Part shown: piece by piece, positions 49,468-57,770 of the stretch | How positions within the stretch are numbered: position 1 is the stretch's first letter | Layout of the letters: every line of letters starts with the position of its first letter | Program-made: the position numbers and the translations under genes | The notes under the pieces: generated by a model | Seen by the model: only the letters and a program-made list of their open reading frames with translations | The model's database searches: none | Told to the model about the DNA's origin: nothing | Assembly: GCA_043101615.1 (NCBI GenBank) | Contig: JBICID010000101.1 | Span: 18,703-82,702, forward strand | Length of the DNA stretch: 64,000 nt | From: JBLHKT01 sp043101615 | GTDB taxonomy: Bacteria > Planctomycetota > Phycisphaerae > Phycisphaerales > UBA1924 | Direction: 5' to 3'

Positions 49468-49661
49468 AGGCACTAGGCATTAGGCACTAGGCATTAGGTG
49501 TTGGGTCTGTACTGGCTGAAGGGTGGCGCCACCTGGACAGGCGGCGTCCGGCTGATCCATTTCACCGATCAATAGCACCAACTCCTATTGCCTAGTGCCT
49601 AATGCCTGATGCCTGATACCAAGTGCCTGCTGTCGCGTGCCTACTCCCCGGTGCCTCTCCC
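49468..49661. repeat. inverted-repeat element of AGGCAYT heptads
   Basis: The left arm (49468-49500) is five near-exact heptads AGGCACT/AGGCATT. The right arm (about 49587-49661) is their complement, AGTGCCT/AATGCCT, decaying toward the gene at 49673. About 85 bp of ordinary sequence separates them. It is a non-coding element between the terminator and the promoter of the next gene. Confidence 0.7.
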
Positions 49662-49667
49662 TACCAT
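49662..49667 (+). promoter_or_regulatory. -10 box of leaderless promoter (class IV aminotransferase)
   Basis: TACCAT ends 5 bases before the ATG at 49673 and lies at the outer end of the heptad repeat. Confidence 0.45.
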
Positions 49668-49672
49668 CGCCC

Positions 49673-50587
49673 ATGCCCGATCCCGCTCCCGATGTCTTTC
49701 TCAACGGCGCCTTCGTGTCTCGGCGCGACGCGCGCGTCTCGGCCTTCGACGCGGCGTTCCAGCACGCCGTGGGCCTCTTCGAGACCATGTCGGCCCGCAT
49801 CGACCCCGAGGGCGTGCCCCACATCGAACGCCTCGAGGCCCACCTCGAGCGTCTCGTCACCTCGGCCATGGAGCTCGGGCTGGTCGAGCGCCTCCGGGCC
49901 CAGCCGCTGGCCGACGCCGCCCTCGAGACCGTCCGCCGGGCGGGGCACGAGCGCGCCCGCGTCCGGCTCACGCTCACCGGGGGCGACCTCAACATGCTCG
50001 AGCAGGGGGCCGGCTCGCAGCACGACCCCACCCTGCTGATCGTCTCCCAGCCGGCCACCCGCTATCCCGATGCGCTCTTCGAGCGCGGGGGCGCCGCGGT
50101 CATCGCCGACGCCAAGGCCAACCCGCTCGACCCCACCGCGGGCCACAAGACGCTGAACTACTGGTGGCGCCTGCGCGAGCTGCAGCGGGCCGCTCGCGCC
50201 GGCGCGGCCGAGGCGGTCGTCCTCCAGGTCTCCAACCACCTCGCAGGCGGGACGGTCTCCAACCTGTTCGTGGTCAAGGGCGGGACGCTGTTCACCCCGA
50301 TCGCACGGGGCGAGGAGGAGGACGTGGGGGGGCCCGGGTCGATCCCCTCTCCGGTGCTGCCCGGGACGACCCGGCATCAGGTGATCGAGCTGGCCGAGTC
50401 CAAGCGCCTCGGGTGTGCCCGGAAGATGCTCGACGTGAACGACCTGCTGGACGCGGACGAGGTGTTCCTTACGAATTCCTCATGGGGCGTTCTCCCCATT
50501 GTGAAGATAGAGAAGGAAGCCATCGCCGACGCCGTGCCCGGCCCGGTGACCCGGGACCTCCGGGCCGCACTTCTGGGCTCCGAGTAG
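49673..50587 (+). CDS. class IV aminotransferase (BCAT / aminodeoxychorismate lyase family)
   Basis: 304 residues of the PLP fold-type IV family. FLNGAFVSRRDARVSAFDAAFQHAVGLFETM opens the small domain; RLEAHLERLVTSAMELGL, GHKTLNYWWRLRELQRAARAGAAEAV with the PLP lysine, GGTVSNLFVVKGGTLFTP, and VFLTNSSWGVLPI follow. Candidates are branched-chain aminotransferase, D-amino-acid aminotransferase and 4-amino-4-deoxychorismate lyase; the sequence does not settle which. The start at 49673 lies in the conserved block and has a TACCAT box 5 bases upstream. Confidence 0.85.
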   Translation: MPDPAPDVFLNGAFVSRRDARVSAFDAAFQHAVGLFETMSARIDPEGVPHIERLEAHLERLVTSAMELGLVERLRAQPLADAALETVRRAGHERARVRLTLTGGDLNMLEQGAGSQHDPTLLIVSQPATRYPDALFERGGAAVIADAKANPLDPTAGHKTLNYWWRLRELQRAARAGAAEAVVLQVSNHLAGGTVSNLFVVKGGTLFTPIARGEEEDVGGPGSIPSPVLPGTTRHQVIELAESKRLGCARKMLDVNDLLDADEVFLTNSSWGVLPIVKIEKEAIADAVPGPVTRDLRAALLGSE

Positions 50588-51004
50588 CGATAATCCACGA
50601 CTGTCGCGTCCCGCACCGACTTTCACATTTCCTTGGTCGATCCGAAACCGGGCCGTCGCGCGGCACGAATCGAAGCACGGCCTTGGCTTGCTCAGGCCGT
50701 TCGAAATGGGGCGTCCCGCCACGATCTGATGCGGGCCATCCGCCCTGGTGTCCGACGCTGGAACGGTCGGACCGCACAACCAACGATCCGCGCGGTCTCA
50801 AGCCGAGATCGCGACCGACCGCCGTCTGATGCCGGGTGGGTAGGACTTCCCAGCACTCAGCGAGCACGCTCCGAGCATTCGCCCCGGACGGGGCGACGGA
50901 GTCTTCACGCCCCGGCGCGATCGCGGGGCGACGATCGAGGAGAGAGGGGGGGCGGTGAGGACGGGGGGAGGGAACCGACCGCCGGAGTGTGTGCCCGGCG
51001 GACC
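50588..51004. other. gap before an orphan plus-strand terminator
   Basis: About 420 bases with no supported protein gene on either strand. GATAAT occurs at 50589-50594, right at the stop of the preceding gene, and could be a -10 box. A strong terminator closes the interval at 51005-51037. It is therefore either a long 3' untranslated region or an unannotated RNA. I could match no known RNA family (RNase P, tmRNA and SRP signatures absent). Confidence 0.4.
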
Positions 51005-51037
51005 CGGGCCGCGTGTGTGATGCCGCGGCCCGTTTTT
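51005..51037 (+). terminator. strong intrinsic terminator, plus strand
   Basis: Perfect 9-bp stem cgggccgcg/cgcggcccg with a 10-base loop followed by five T residues. It overlaps the last bases of the convergent sulfotransferase gene. The nearest plus-strand gene ends 418 bases upstream. Confidence 0.8.
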
Positions 51038-51860
51038 AGTCGTACCCGTGTTGCGCCATGGCCTCGGCGAACGCGCCCTCGAACGCGTCGTCCAGGCCGG
51101 CCCCCCCCTTGATCGCCTCGTCCAGCCGGCGACCGCTCCGGCCCGAGTGCATGAACAGGGCGCCCTTGCGTGCTCCCGCGGCGTCGCCCACGAACAGGCG
51201 CTTGTCCAGGCTCTTCTTCTTCGGGTCGTTCTTCTCGCGGACCTCCAGGGCCCGCATCGCGTCGAACGAGCCGGCCCTCACCGCGCCAGCCACGGCCTCG
51301 TCGCTCGCCTCGATGCCCAGGAACGCCAGCACCCCGCGCAGCACGCCGGGCGTGTCCGCCTGCAGGTCCTCGTAGCGGACGCGGTGCACCGGGAAGCCGG
51401 GCGCGCTCCAGCTCGACGCGTGCCCGGCCCACGTCCCGAAGCCGCGCTGGGCGAAGCCCGGATCACCGCCCGCGCGGATGAACAGCTCGGCGTAGGCCCG
51501 GTCGCTGAGCTGGCCCGGGGTCGTGCCGGCCAGGCGGAGGTAGTTCAGACCGGAGAGCAGCACGTCGCGCGGGTGACGGATGACGTGCACGGCCCCCCAC
51601 GTGCGGTCCAGGTGCGGGTGGCGCTCGGAGAGTTCGAAGTGGGTCTTCATCACGAGACGACCCCCGTACCCCCCGCCCGAGGCGGCCCGGGCCTCGGCCC
51701 CGGCGTCGGTGGGCATGGCACGGTGGACGTCCGGGATGCTGGCCGAGACCTCGACGCTCTGCGCGATGCTCCCGTGCACCGCGGCGTGCAGCAGGAACCG
51801 CAGCCAGGTGTTCCCGCTCTTGGGGTAGGAGGCCAGCCAGACGATCTCGGCGCTGCTCAT
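51036..51860 (-). CDS. sulfotransferase
   Basis: 274 residues counted from the ATG at 51860. PAPS-binding YPKSGNTWLRFLL (about 12-24), 3'-phosphate motif VIRHPRDVLLSGLNYLRL, and VRYEDLQADTPGVLRGVLAFLGI are textbook for sulfotransferase family 1, as is DKRLFVGDAAGARKGALF near the C-terminus. It transfers sulfate from PAPS to an unknown hydroxyl acceptor. TATATT ends 5 bases upstream of the ATG, with a GTG in frame just before it as an alternative start. It is the second sulfotransferase in the window, unlike the one at 34648. Confidence 0.9.
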   Translation of the reverse strand: MSSAEIVWLASYPKSGNTWLRFLLHAAVHGSIAQSVEVSASIPDVHRAMPTDAGAEARAASGGGYGGRLVMKTHFELSERHPHLDRTWGAVHVIRHPRDVLLSGLNYLRLAGTTPGQLSDRAYAELFIRAGGDPGFAQRGFGTWAGHASSWSAPGFPVHRVRYEDLQADTPGVLRGVLAFLGIEASDEAVAGAVRAGSFDAMRALEVREKNDPKKKSLDKRLFVGDAAGARKGALFMHSGRSGRRLDEAIKGGAGLDDAFEGAFAEAMAQHGYD

Positions 51861-51865
51861 CACCC

Positions 51866-51871
51866 AATATA
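51866..51871 (-). promoter_or_regulatory. -10 box of leaderless promoter (sulfotransferase)
   Basis: TATATT on the minus strand ends 5 bases before the ATG at 51860. Confidence 0.5.
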
Positions 51872-51903
51872 GGCCCGGGCCCCTGCGCCCCAGCCGGGCG
51901 ACC

Positions 51904-51909
51904 TATGAT
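51904..51909 (+). promoter_or_regulatory. -10 box candidate for DEAD-box helicase gene
   Basis: TATGAT, a near-consensus hexamer, 173 bases before the ATG at 52082; implies a long leader of about 165 bases. Divergent from the sulfotransferase promoter. Confidence 0.35.
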
Positions 51910-52081
51910 CCGTCAGGTCGCGGCCAGAGCGAACCCGGGGGATCTCTCCGCCCGAGCGCCGAAGCACCACGCGCGACCACCACACCAGGCCGAGGAAAGC
52001 TGCGGCGCGGCGTTCGCGACGGGCTCTCCGGTTCGGCGAACCACTCGCCGCGGGCACGAATCCGCGGCCCACAGGCGACCC

Positions 52082-53839
52082 ATGACCGACGAAGACCGCA
52101 CCCCCCCCACCCCCCCCACCCCCTCCAAGCCCTCCGAGAACCCCGCCGACACCAGCAGCACCGACGCACCGGCCAAGAAGAAGCGCCGGCGCCGGCGCGG
52201 GAAGCGCGGCGGGAAGAAGACCACCGACGACGCACCCCAGGGCGAGTCCGGCTCCGACGCCGGCTCCGAGTCCGGGTCCGACAACGGCGCCGCGGACGCC
52301 CACGATCGATCCGACTCGGACGACCGACCCCGGAAGAAGCGGCGCCGGCGAGGCAAGAGCGGGGGGGACGCCGGCGGGCGGGGCGAGGGCGGCGGGCGCC
52401 GTCGCGGGGGACGCGACAAGGACGCCGAGATCGAGCCGGAGCGCAAGCGCCGGGTCGAGCACGCGGTCTTCAGCCCCGAGACCTTCGACACCGACAAGAC
52501 CTTCTCTGACCTGGGCCTGGGCGAGAAGACCATCGCGGGCATCGACCACGCCGGCTTCAGGCACCCCACCCACATCCAGTCCACGCTGATCCCCGTCGCC
52601 CTCACCGGCAAGGACATCATCGGGCAGGCCAAGACCGGCACGGGCAAGACGCTCGCGTTCGGCATCCCCATCCTAGACCGGTGCGAGCCGGGCGTGCCCG
52701 GGCAGGCCCTCATCCTGGGCCCCACGCGCGAGCTGGCGGTGCAGATCCGCCAGGACCTCGACGAGGTCGCCCACGGCACCGGACTCTCCACCGTCGCGGT
52801 GTACGGCGGGCAGTCCATCAACACCCAGGCCAACAAGCTGCGCGAGGGGCCCGAGATCATCGTCGGCACCCCGGGACGCGTCATGGACATGGTCAACCGC
52901 GGCTACATGTCGTTCTCAGACGTCCGCTTCGCGGTGCTCGACGAGGTCGACCGCATGTTCGACTTCGGCTTCCGCGACGACATGAAGAAGATCCTGTCGG
53001 CCTGCCCGAAGGACCGGCAGACCATCTTCGTCTCCGCCACGATGACCGACGAGATCGAGGGCCTGGCCCGGCGCTACATGCGCGAGCCGGAGAAGCTGGT
53101 GGTCTCGACGGGTTCGCTGACGGTGGACCTGGTCACGCAGAGCTACGTGTCGGTCGAGCCGTGGGACAAGAAGCGGATGCTGGCCCACCTGCTGACGCAC
53201 GAGGAGCCCGCGGTCACCCTGGTCTTCTGCCGCATGAAGCGGACCGTGGACTCCGTGGTGCGCTACCTGGAACGCAAGAACATCGACGCGCACGCGATCC
53301 ACGGCGACCTGTCGCAGGGCGAGCGCAACAAGGTGATGGGGCGCTTCCGCGACGGCTCGCTGTCGGTGCTGGTCGCGTCCGACCTGGCCAGCCGCGGGAT
53401 CGACGTCGAGGGCATCACGCACGTCGTGAACTTCGACCTGCCCGACGACCCGGACGTGTACGTGCACCGCATCGGACGCACGGCCCGCGCCGGGCGCGAG
53501 GGCGTGGCGTGGTCGCTGGTGCGCTCGGACGAGGGCAAGCTGCTCTCCGAGATCGAGAACCTGATCAACGCCGAGATCCCGGAGCGCAAGTACCCGGACT
53601 TCGAGCCCTCCGAGAAGCCCGAGGGCTGGAAGGACGAGCCGCGCGGCGGGCGCCCGGTGCTCGAGATCAAGGGCGTGGACAGCACGCCCAAGAAGAACCG
53701 CCTGGCCCAGGACGACGTGCCCGACGCGACGAAGATGGACGAGAAGGAACTCGCGGCCAAGTTCCCGGGCGGCGTGGTGCCCAAGAAGAAGCCCCGGCGC
53801 ACGCTGGGAGGACGCGTCCGCACCCGCGGCGGGCGGTAA
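52082..53839 (+). CDS. DEAD-box ATP-dependent RNA helicase
   Basis: 585 residues. The N-terminal ~120 are low-complexity: Pro/Thr repeats encoded by two C8 runs, then blocks such as KKKRRRRRGKRGGKK and RGGRDKDAE, likely RNA-binding. The helicase core has the Q-motif region (FSDLGLGEKT), motif I AKTGTGKT, Ia PTRELAVQ, Ib TPGR, II DEVD (a variant of DEAD), III SAT, V ASRGID and VI HRIGRTARAGR. The basic tail ends RTLGGRVRTRGGR. Likely roles are ribosome assembly, RNA decay or cold adaptation (RhlE/CshA-type). Confidence 0.92.
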   Translation: MTDEDRTPPTPPTPSKPSENPADTSSTDAPAKKKRRRRRGKRGGKKTTDDAPQGESGSDAGSESGSDNGAADAHDRSDSDDRPRKKRRRRGKSGGDAGGRGEGGGRRRGGRDKDAEIEPERKRRVEHAVFSPETFDTDKTFSDLGLGEKTIAGIDHAGFRHPTHIQSTLIPVALTGKDIIGQAKTGTGKTLAFGIPILDRCEPGVPGQALILGPTRELAVQIRQDLDEVAHGTGLSTVAVYGGQSINTQANKLREGPEIIVGTPGRVMDMVNRGYMSFSDVRFAVLDEVDRMFDFGFRDDMKKILSACPKDRQTIFVSATMTDEIEGLARRYMREPEKLVVSTGSLTVDLVTQSYVSVEPWDKKRMLAHLLTHEEPAVTLVFCRMKRTVDSVVRYLERKNIDAHAIHGDLSQGERNKVMGRFRDGSLSVLVASDLASRGIDVEGITHVVNFDLPDDPDVYVHRIGRTARAGREGVAWSLVRSDEGKLLSEIENLINAEIPERKYPDFEPSEKPEGWKDEPRGGRPVLEIKGVDSTPKKNRLAQDDVPDATKMDEKELAAKFPGGVVPKKKPRRTLGGRVRTRGGR

Positions 53840-53849
53840 ACCCCAGATC

Positions 53850-53930
53850 CGAGCCGCGGGCGTAAGCACGCGGCCTTGTCTCCATTTGAGTCGCGCCAAT
53901 ACCAGCCGCGTGCGTGAGCACGCGGGGAGG
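53850..53930. repeat. pair of palindromes after DEAD-box gene
   Basis: Two related hairpins about 50 bp apart, ccgcgggcgtaagcacgcgg and ccgcgtgcgtgagcacgcgg (loops GTAA and GTGA). They lie between convergent genes and mark the boundary to the low-GC Mrr region. No T-tract follows. Confidence 0.55.
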
Positions 53931-53958
53931 GCGTTGAACGCCATGCAATCGACAGAGT

Positions 53959-54882
53959 TTACGTTTCGTCGAAGTAGTCGGTATCGATCGCTTTGACGGT
54001 GTAAGTCGCGGTTTCGGTGACACCGATGCCGAAGTCGATCATGTACCGGGCGAGTTGCTTTCCGTCGATCAGCACGATCTTCTTCTCGATTTTTCGCACG
54101 TAGTCGTGTGCTTCTGAAGAAAACGCTGACGTGGTGATGAAGACGCCTTTCCTCGCACGGAAGCCTTCGAGACTTCCGGCAAATGCCTGGATATCAGGCC
54201 GACCCACAGTGTTCTGCCAGCGTTTCGCCTGTATGTACACGGCATCGAGACCGAGCTTGTCTTCCTTGATGATCCCATCGATCCCGGCGTCTCCCGAGCG
54301 ACCGACTGCCTGGCCCGCATCGGATCTGGAGCCACCATACCCCATGGCGACCAATAGATCGACAACCAGGCGCTCGAATGCTTCGGGCGTGTTCGACTTG
54401 ATTGTGGTCAAGAGCTCGTCGGCCAGCGAGGCCCGGATGGTCTCGTAGTTTGCTTGCATGAGCTCTTCGGGTGTTTGCTCATCTCCAATGTCATCGTCTG
54501 TCGGCGAACTGTCCTTTTTCGTTTCTCCTGTTGGTGTCGTGTCCTTCTTGAACTCGACATATCCCTCGTATTGCTCCAGGTCCTTAAGTGTCAGGCCTGA
54601 TGGGCTTTGATTCAGGAGCTCAAGACCCGCGCTCGTGATCCTGTACTTTCCTTTGCCTGTGGCTTCGAGCAGCCCCGCTTTTTTGAGGTACTGACAAGCC
54701 CATGTCACTCGGTTGTACAGGCGTGTCTGGCTCCCGCTGGGGAGTACCGTGGAACGATCTTCCTGGCTCAGATTGAAGTGATCGGCGAGTGGCCCGACTT
54801 CTTCACGCATCCTCTTTTCCTGCCCGTCCTTGGCCCGGGACAGCATCGGTAGCATGAACTCGTGAAACTTTGGTACAGCCAT
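53959..54882 (-). CDS. mrr: Mrr-type modification-dependent restriction endonuclease
   Basis: 307 residues. An N-terminal winged-helix Mrr_N domain (about 1-95: RLYNRVTWACQYLKKAGLLE, GKYRITSAG) is joined by an acidic Thr/Asp linker to a PD-(D/E)xK nuclease domain: FERLVVDLLVAMGY, GDAGIDGIIKEDKLGLDAVYIQAKRW supplies the catalytic Asp and Q-x-K, and KGVFITTSAFSSEAHDYV follows. Mrr cuts DNA carrying foreign methylation. Its GC content is clearly lower than its neighbours (roughly mid-50s versus about 70 %), pointing to horizontal transfer. No mobile-element ends were found. The ATG is the first one in frame. Confidence 0.92.
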   Translation of the reverse strand: MAVPKFHEFMLPMLSRAKDGQEKRMREEVGPLADHFNLSQEDRSTVLPSGSQTRLYNRVTWACQYLKKAGLLEATGKGKYRITSAGLELLNQSPSGLTLKDLEQYEGYVEFKKDTTPTGETKKDSSPTDDDIGDEQTPEELMQANYETIRASLADELLTTIKSNTPEAFERLVVDLLVAMGYGGSRSDAGQAVGRSGDAGIDGIIKEDKLGLDAVYIQAKRWQNTVGRPDIQAFAGSLEGFRARKGVFITTSAFSSEAHDYVRKIEKKIVLIDGKQLARYMIDFGIGVTETATYTVKAIDTDYFDET

Positions 54883-55079
54883 GTGGGCAGAGTACCACCT
54901 GAAGCAATGCTTTGGTCCGTCTCTGATTCGGAGTCGAATGAAGTACGAAAGCCTGATCGGACGTGTCGAAAACTCGGTTCACAGTACGGCTTGAATTCAG
55001 AATGCCCAATATTTCTGTGTGATCTCACCGCGTGATTGTCGCTCCATTCAGGTCCGCCCATACAAACCGGCCCTCCCGA

Positions 55080-55085
55080 TACACT
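55080..55085 (+). promoter_or_regulatory. -10 box of leaderless promoter (Ser/Thr kinase)
   Basis: TACACT ends 8 bases before the GTG start at 55094; the same box and spacing precede pyrB. Confidence 0.5.
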
Positions 55086-55093
55086 GAACGATC

Positions 55094-56098
55094 GTGAACG
55101 ACGACCCGACCATACGCACCGACGACACGCCCGATTCCGAGGCCCCGACGACGGACGGGGTGCCGACGGGGCCGCGCACGCCGGGTTCCGGCAAGGGGTC
55201 GGGCACGCCGTCGAACCCGGTCCCGACCCCCGACGACGTCCCGACCTCCGCGGCGTCGCACCCGACCGCCGGTGCCGGTGATGGCGAGCATCCCGATCGG
55301 GTCGGGCGGTACCGCGTCGTGCGGACGCTGGGCGAGGGCGGGTTCGGGATCGTGTACGAGGCCGAGCAGACCGAGCCGGTGCGTCGTCGTGTGGCGCTCA
55401 AGCTGATCAAGCCGGGCATGGACTCGAAGGCGGTGCTCGCGCGGTTTGAGGCCGAGCGCCAGGCGCTGGCGCTCATGGACCACCCGGGCGTCGCCCGGGT
55501 CTTCGACGGGGGGCTGAGCGAGCAGGGGCGCCCGTACTTCGCGATGGAGCTGGTGCGGGGGGTGCCGATCACGAAGTACTGCGACACGAACAAGGTTCCG
55601 GTGCGCGACCGGCTGGAGCTGTTCGCGAAGGTGTGCGAGGCGGTGCAGCACGCGCACAACAAGGGCGTGATCCACCGCGACCTGAAGCCCTCGAACATCC
55701 TGGTGGAAGAGATCGACGGCGAGATGGCGCCCAAGGTCATCGATTTCGGCGTCGCCAAGGCGATCCACCAGCCGCTCACGCAGCAGACGGTGTTCACGCA
55801 GCACGGCCAGATGATCGGCACGCCCGAGTACATGAGCCCGGAACAGGCGGAGATCGGCGCGGAGGACATCGACACGCGTTCGGACGTGTACTCGCTGGGG
55901 GTGGTGCTGTACGAGTTGCTGACGGGGTCTCGCCCGTTCGAGCCGGAGCGGCTGCGACTGGCCGGCTTCGCCGAGATCCAGCGGATCATCCGGGAGGAGC
56001 CCCCGGCCCGCCCGAGCACGAGGCTGAGCTCGCTGGCGTCGTCGGCGGGCGCCGACCGCGACCGCGCCAGCCGCGCGGCCGAGCAGCGCCGCACCTAG
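55094..56098 (+). CDS. Ser/Thr protein kinase, N-terminal part cut by an in-frame TAG
   Basis: 334 residues before a TAG. A Pro/Thr-rich N-terminus (1-65) is followed by the kinase domain: P-loop GEGGFGIV, VALKLIKPG with the ATP Lys, HRDLKPSNIL, DFGVAKAIH, GTPEYMSPEQ and SDVYSLGVVLYELLTG. The piece ends in the linker before the last kinase subdomain, which is found in the same frame just after the stop (DWVVMRCLEKDRRRRYETPTELA). Intact relatives in planctomycetes read through this point. The start is a GTG with TACACT upstream. As it stands the protein lacks its C-lobe end, membrane anchor and TPR region. Confidence 0.8.
   Translation: MNDDPTIRTDDTPDSEAPTTDGVPTGPRTPGSGKGSGTPSNPVPTPDDVPTSAASHPTAGAGDGEHPDRVGRYRVVRTLGEGGFGIVYEAEQTEPVRRRVALKLIKPGMDSKAVLARFEAERQALALMDHPGVARVFDGGLSEQGRPYFAMELVRGVPITKYCDTNKVPVRDRLELFAKVCEAVQHAHNKGVIHRDLKPSNILVEEIDGEMAPKVIDFGVAKAIHQPLTQQTVFTQHGQMIGTPEYMSPEQAEIGAEDIDTRSDVYSLGVVLYELLTGSRPFEPERLRLAGFAEIQRIIREEPPARPSTRLSSLASSAGADRDRASRAAEQRRT
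56096..56098 (+). other. in-frame amber codon splitting a kinase gene
   Basis: TAG between CGC-CGC-ACC and CTC-AAC-AGC. The frame before and after is the same, and both sides match one protein family. A single C-to-A change from TCG (Ser) would create it. It may be a true mutation, a sequencing error or, less likely, a read-through codon. Confidence 0.75.
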
Positions 56099-56119
56099 CT
56101 CAACAGCCTCACCGGACTG

Positions 56120-57658
56120 TTGAAGCGCGACCTGGACTGGGTCGTGATGCGCTGCCTTGAGAAGGACCGGCGTCGCCGGTACGAGACACCGACCGAGCTG
56201 GCCAGCGAGGTGCGTCGCTTCCTGCACCACCAGCCCGTGCTCGCGGGCCCGCCGTCCGCGGCCTACCGCATGAGCAAGTTCCTGCGCCGCAACCGTGGCC
56301 CGGTCGCGGCGGGGTGCGCCGTGGGGCTGGCATTGGTGTTGGGGCTGGCGGGCACCGCCGCGGGTTTGGCCCGGTCCGCGGCGGCCGAGGAGATCGCGGA
56401 GCTGCGCCGATCCCAGATCGAGTCCTCCGCCCTGCTGGTCGCCTCGATGTTCGACGCGGTCGCGGCCCCCACGCGGGCCGACGCCCCGACCGACCCACGC
56501 GGCACCGCGATGGCGCTCAGCGAGCGTGTCGAGGCGGTCGCGGGCGACGCGGGCGGCGTGTACGCCCTGCTGGCCGAGACACTGCGCGACGCGGGCGACC
56601 TGGGCACCTGGGCGGAGCTGGAGCGGATGCGGATCCTGGAGCGCGAGCGCGCGGGCGAGCTCGCCCCGGAGCAGGCGTCCGAGCGCCTGGGGAGCGTCGC
56701 GGTCACGCTGCGCGATCGCGGCGTGCCGGACCGGGCGGCGGACCACATGCTGGCGCTGGCGCAGCGTCCGAGCGACGACCCGACCATCCCGGTGATGTGG
56801 TACCGGCGCGGGGCGGAGCAGCTGCTCATCGCCGACAAGCCCTCGCAGGCCCTGGAGGCGGCGGAGGCCGGCTACCGGCTCGCCGCCCAGCACGTCCCGC
56901 TCGGCGACAAGGGGCGCGTGCTGATGACCGTGGTCTACACCGACGCCCTGCAGCGCGTCGACGACGTGCGGACGGCCCTGGACGTCTGGCAGGCCGAGAT
57001 CGACGGCGACGCCAGCCAGGACGACCGCGAGCGCGCGTCCCGCCTCGAGAACCTGGCCCGCCTGCAACGCTCCGTCGGCGAGCGAGAAGCGGCCGAGCAG
57101 ACCTTTACACGCGCCATCGGCCTGTACCAGCAGATGGGCGCCCACGCCTACGACGCCCTGCGCCTGCGCCGAGAGCGGGCGGCGCTGCGCCTCGAGCTGG
57201 GCCAGACCGCGCAGGCCATCGCCGACCTGGAGTCCGTCATCGATGCGTTCGAGCTGATCGTGGAGCCCGGAGACCCGCACCTGCTCTGGGCCAGGCGCTC
57301 GCTCGCCGAGGCGCTGCTCGAGGCCGGCGAGCACGAGCGCGTGGTGCGCGAGCTGCCGCGCACGCTGGTCCGGACGCGCCTGACCTACGGCAGCCTCGAC
57401 AACGGGACGATCAACGCCCTGGAGCTGCTCTCGCACGCGATGCTCGACTCGGGCCTGCACGCCGCGTCGGAGCAGCTCCTGCTCACCGCGATCAACGCGA
57501 TCGAGACGCGCGGGTACGAGGCGGACGCCCGCTACCTCCGGTCGGACTACGAGCGGCTGGTCGCACTGTACGAGCGGTGGGGGAACGAGCCGGACCGCCC
57601 GGCCGACCTGGACGAGCGCCGGGCGGAGGCGCAGGCTAGGCTCGAGGCGCTGCGCTGA
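56120..57658 (+). CDS. C-terminal part of the split kinase: C-lobe end, membrane helix, TPR region
   Basis: 512 residues, in the same frame as the kinase upstream. It begins with the end of the kinase C-lobe (MKRDLDWVVMRCLEKDRRRRYETP), then VLAGPPSAAYRMSKFLRRNRGPVAA and one membrane helix (GCAVGLALVLGLAGTAAGL, about 65-85). The rest (90-500) is a helical TPR-type domain (ASRLENLARLQRSVGEREAAEQTF and similar units). That domain would be the sensor or scaffold of an intact 855-codon kinase. If translated alone it would need its own start; no ribosome site is seen near 56120. Confidence 0.7.
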   Translation: MKRDLDWVVMRCLEKDRRRRYETPTELASEVRRFLHHQPVLAGPPSAAYRMSKFLRRNRGPVAAGCAVGLALVLGLAGTAAGLARSAAAEEIAELRRSQIESSALLVASMFDAVAAPTRADAPTDPRGTAMALSERVEAVAGDAGGVYALLAETLRDAGDLGTWAELERMRILERERAGELAPEQASERLGSVAVTLRDRGVPDRAADHMLALAQRPSDDPTIPVMWYRRGAEQLLIADKPSQALEAAEAGYRLAAQHVPLGDKGRVLMTVVYTDALQRVDDVRTALDVWQAEIDGDASQDDRERASRLENLARLQRSVGEREAAEQTFTRAIGLYQQMGAHAYDALRLRRERAALRLELGQTAQAIADLESVIDAFELIVEPGDPHLLWARRSLAEALLEAGEHERVVRELPRTLVRTRLTYGSLDNGTINALELLSHAMLDSGLHAASEQLLLTAINAIETRGYEADARYLRSDYERLVALYERWGNEPDRPADLDERRAEAQARLEALR

Positions 57659-57770
57659 GCCCACCGGGTGGCGTGCAGACCGCGAGGCGCTCCCACGAGT
57701 CCGACCCACCCGCATGGACAAGCCCGCGGCGTGTCCGTGGCACCCGAACGCGGCTCGGTTCGGTGCGGGA

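Noticed and set aside
50588..51004. tmRNA or RNase P RNA
   Set aside because: No tRNA-like end, no GGTTCGA loop and no RNase P conserved boxes found.
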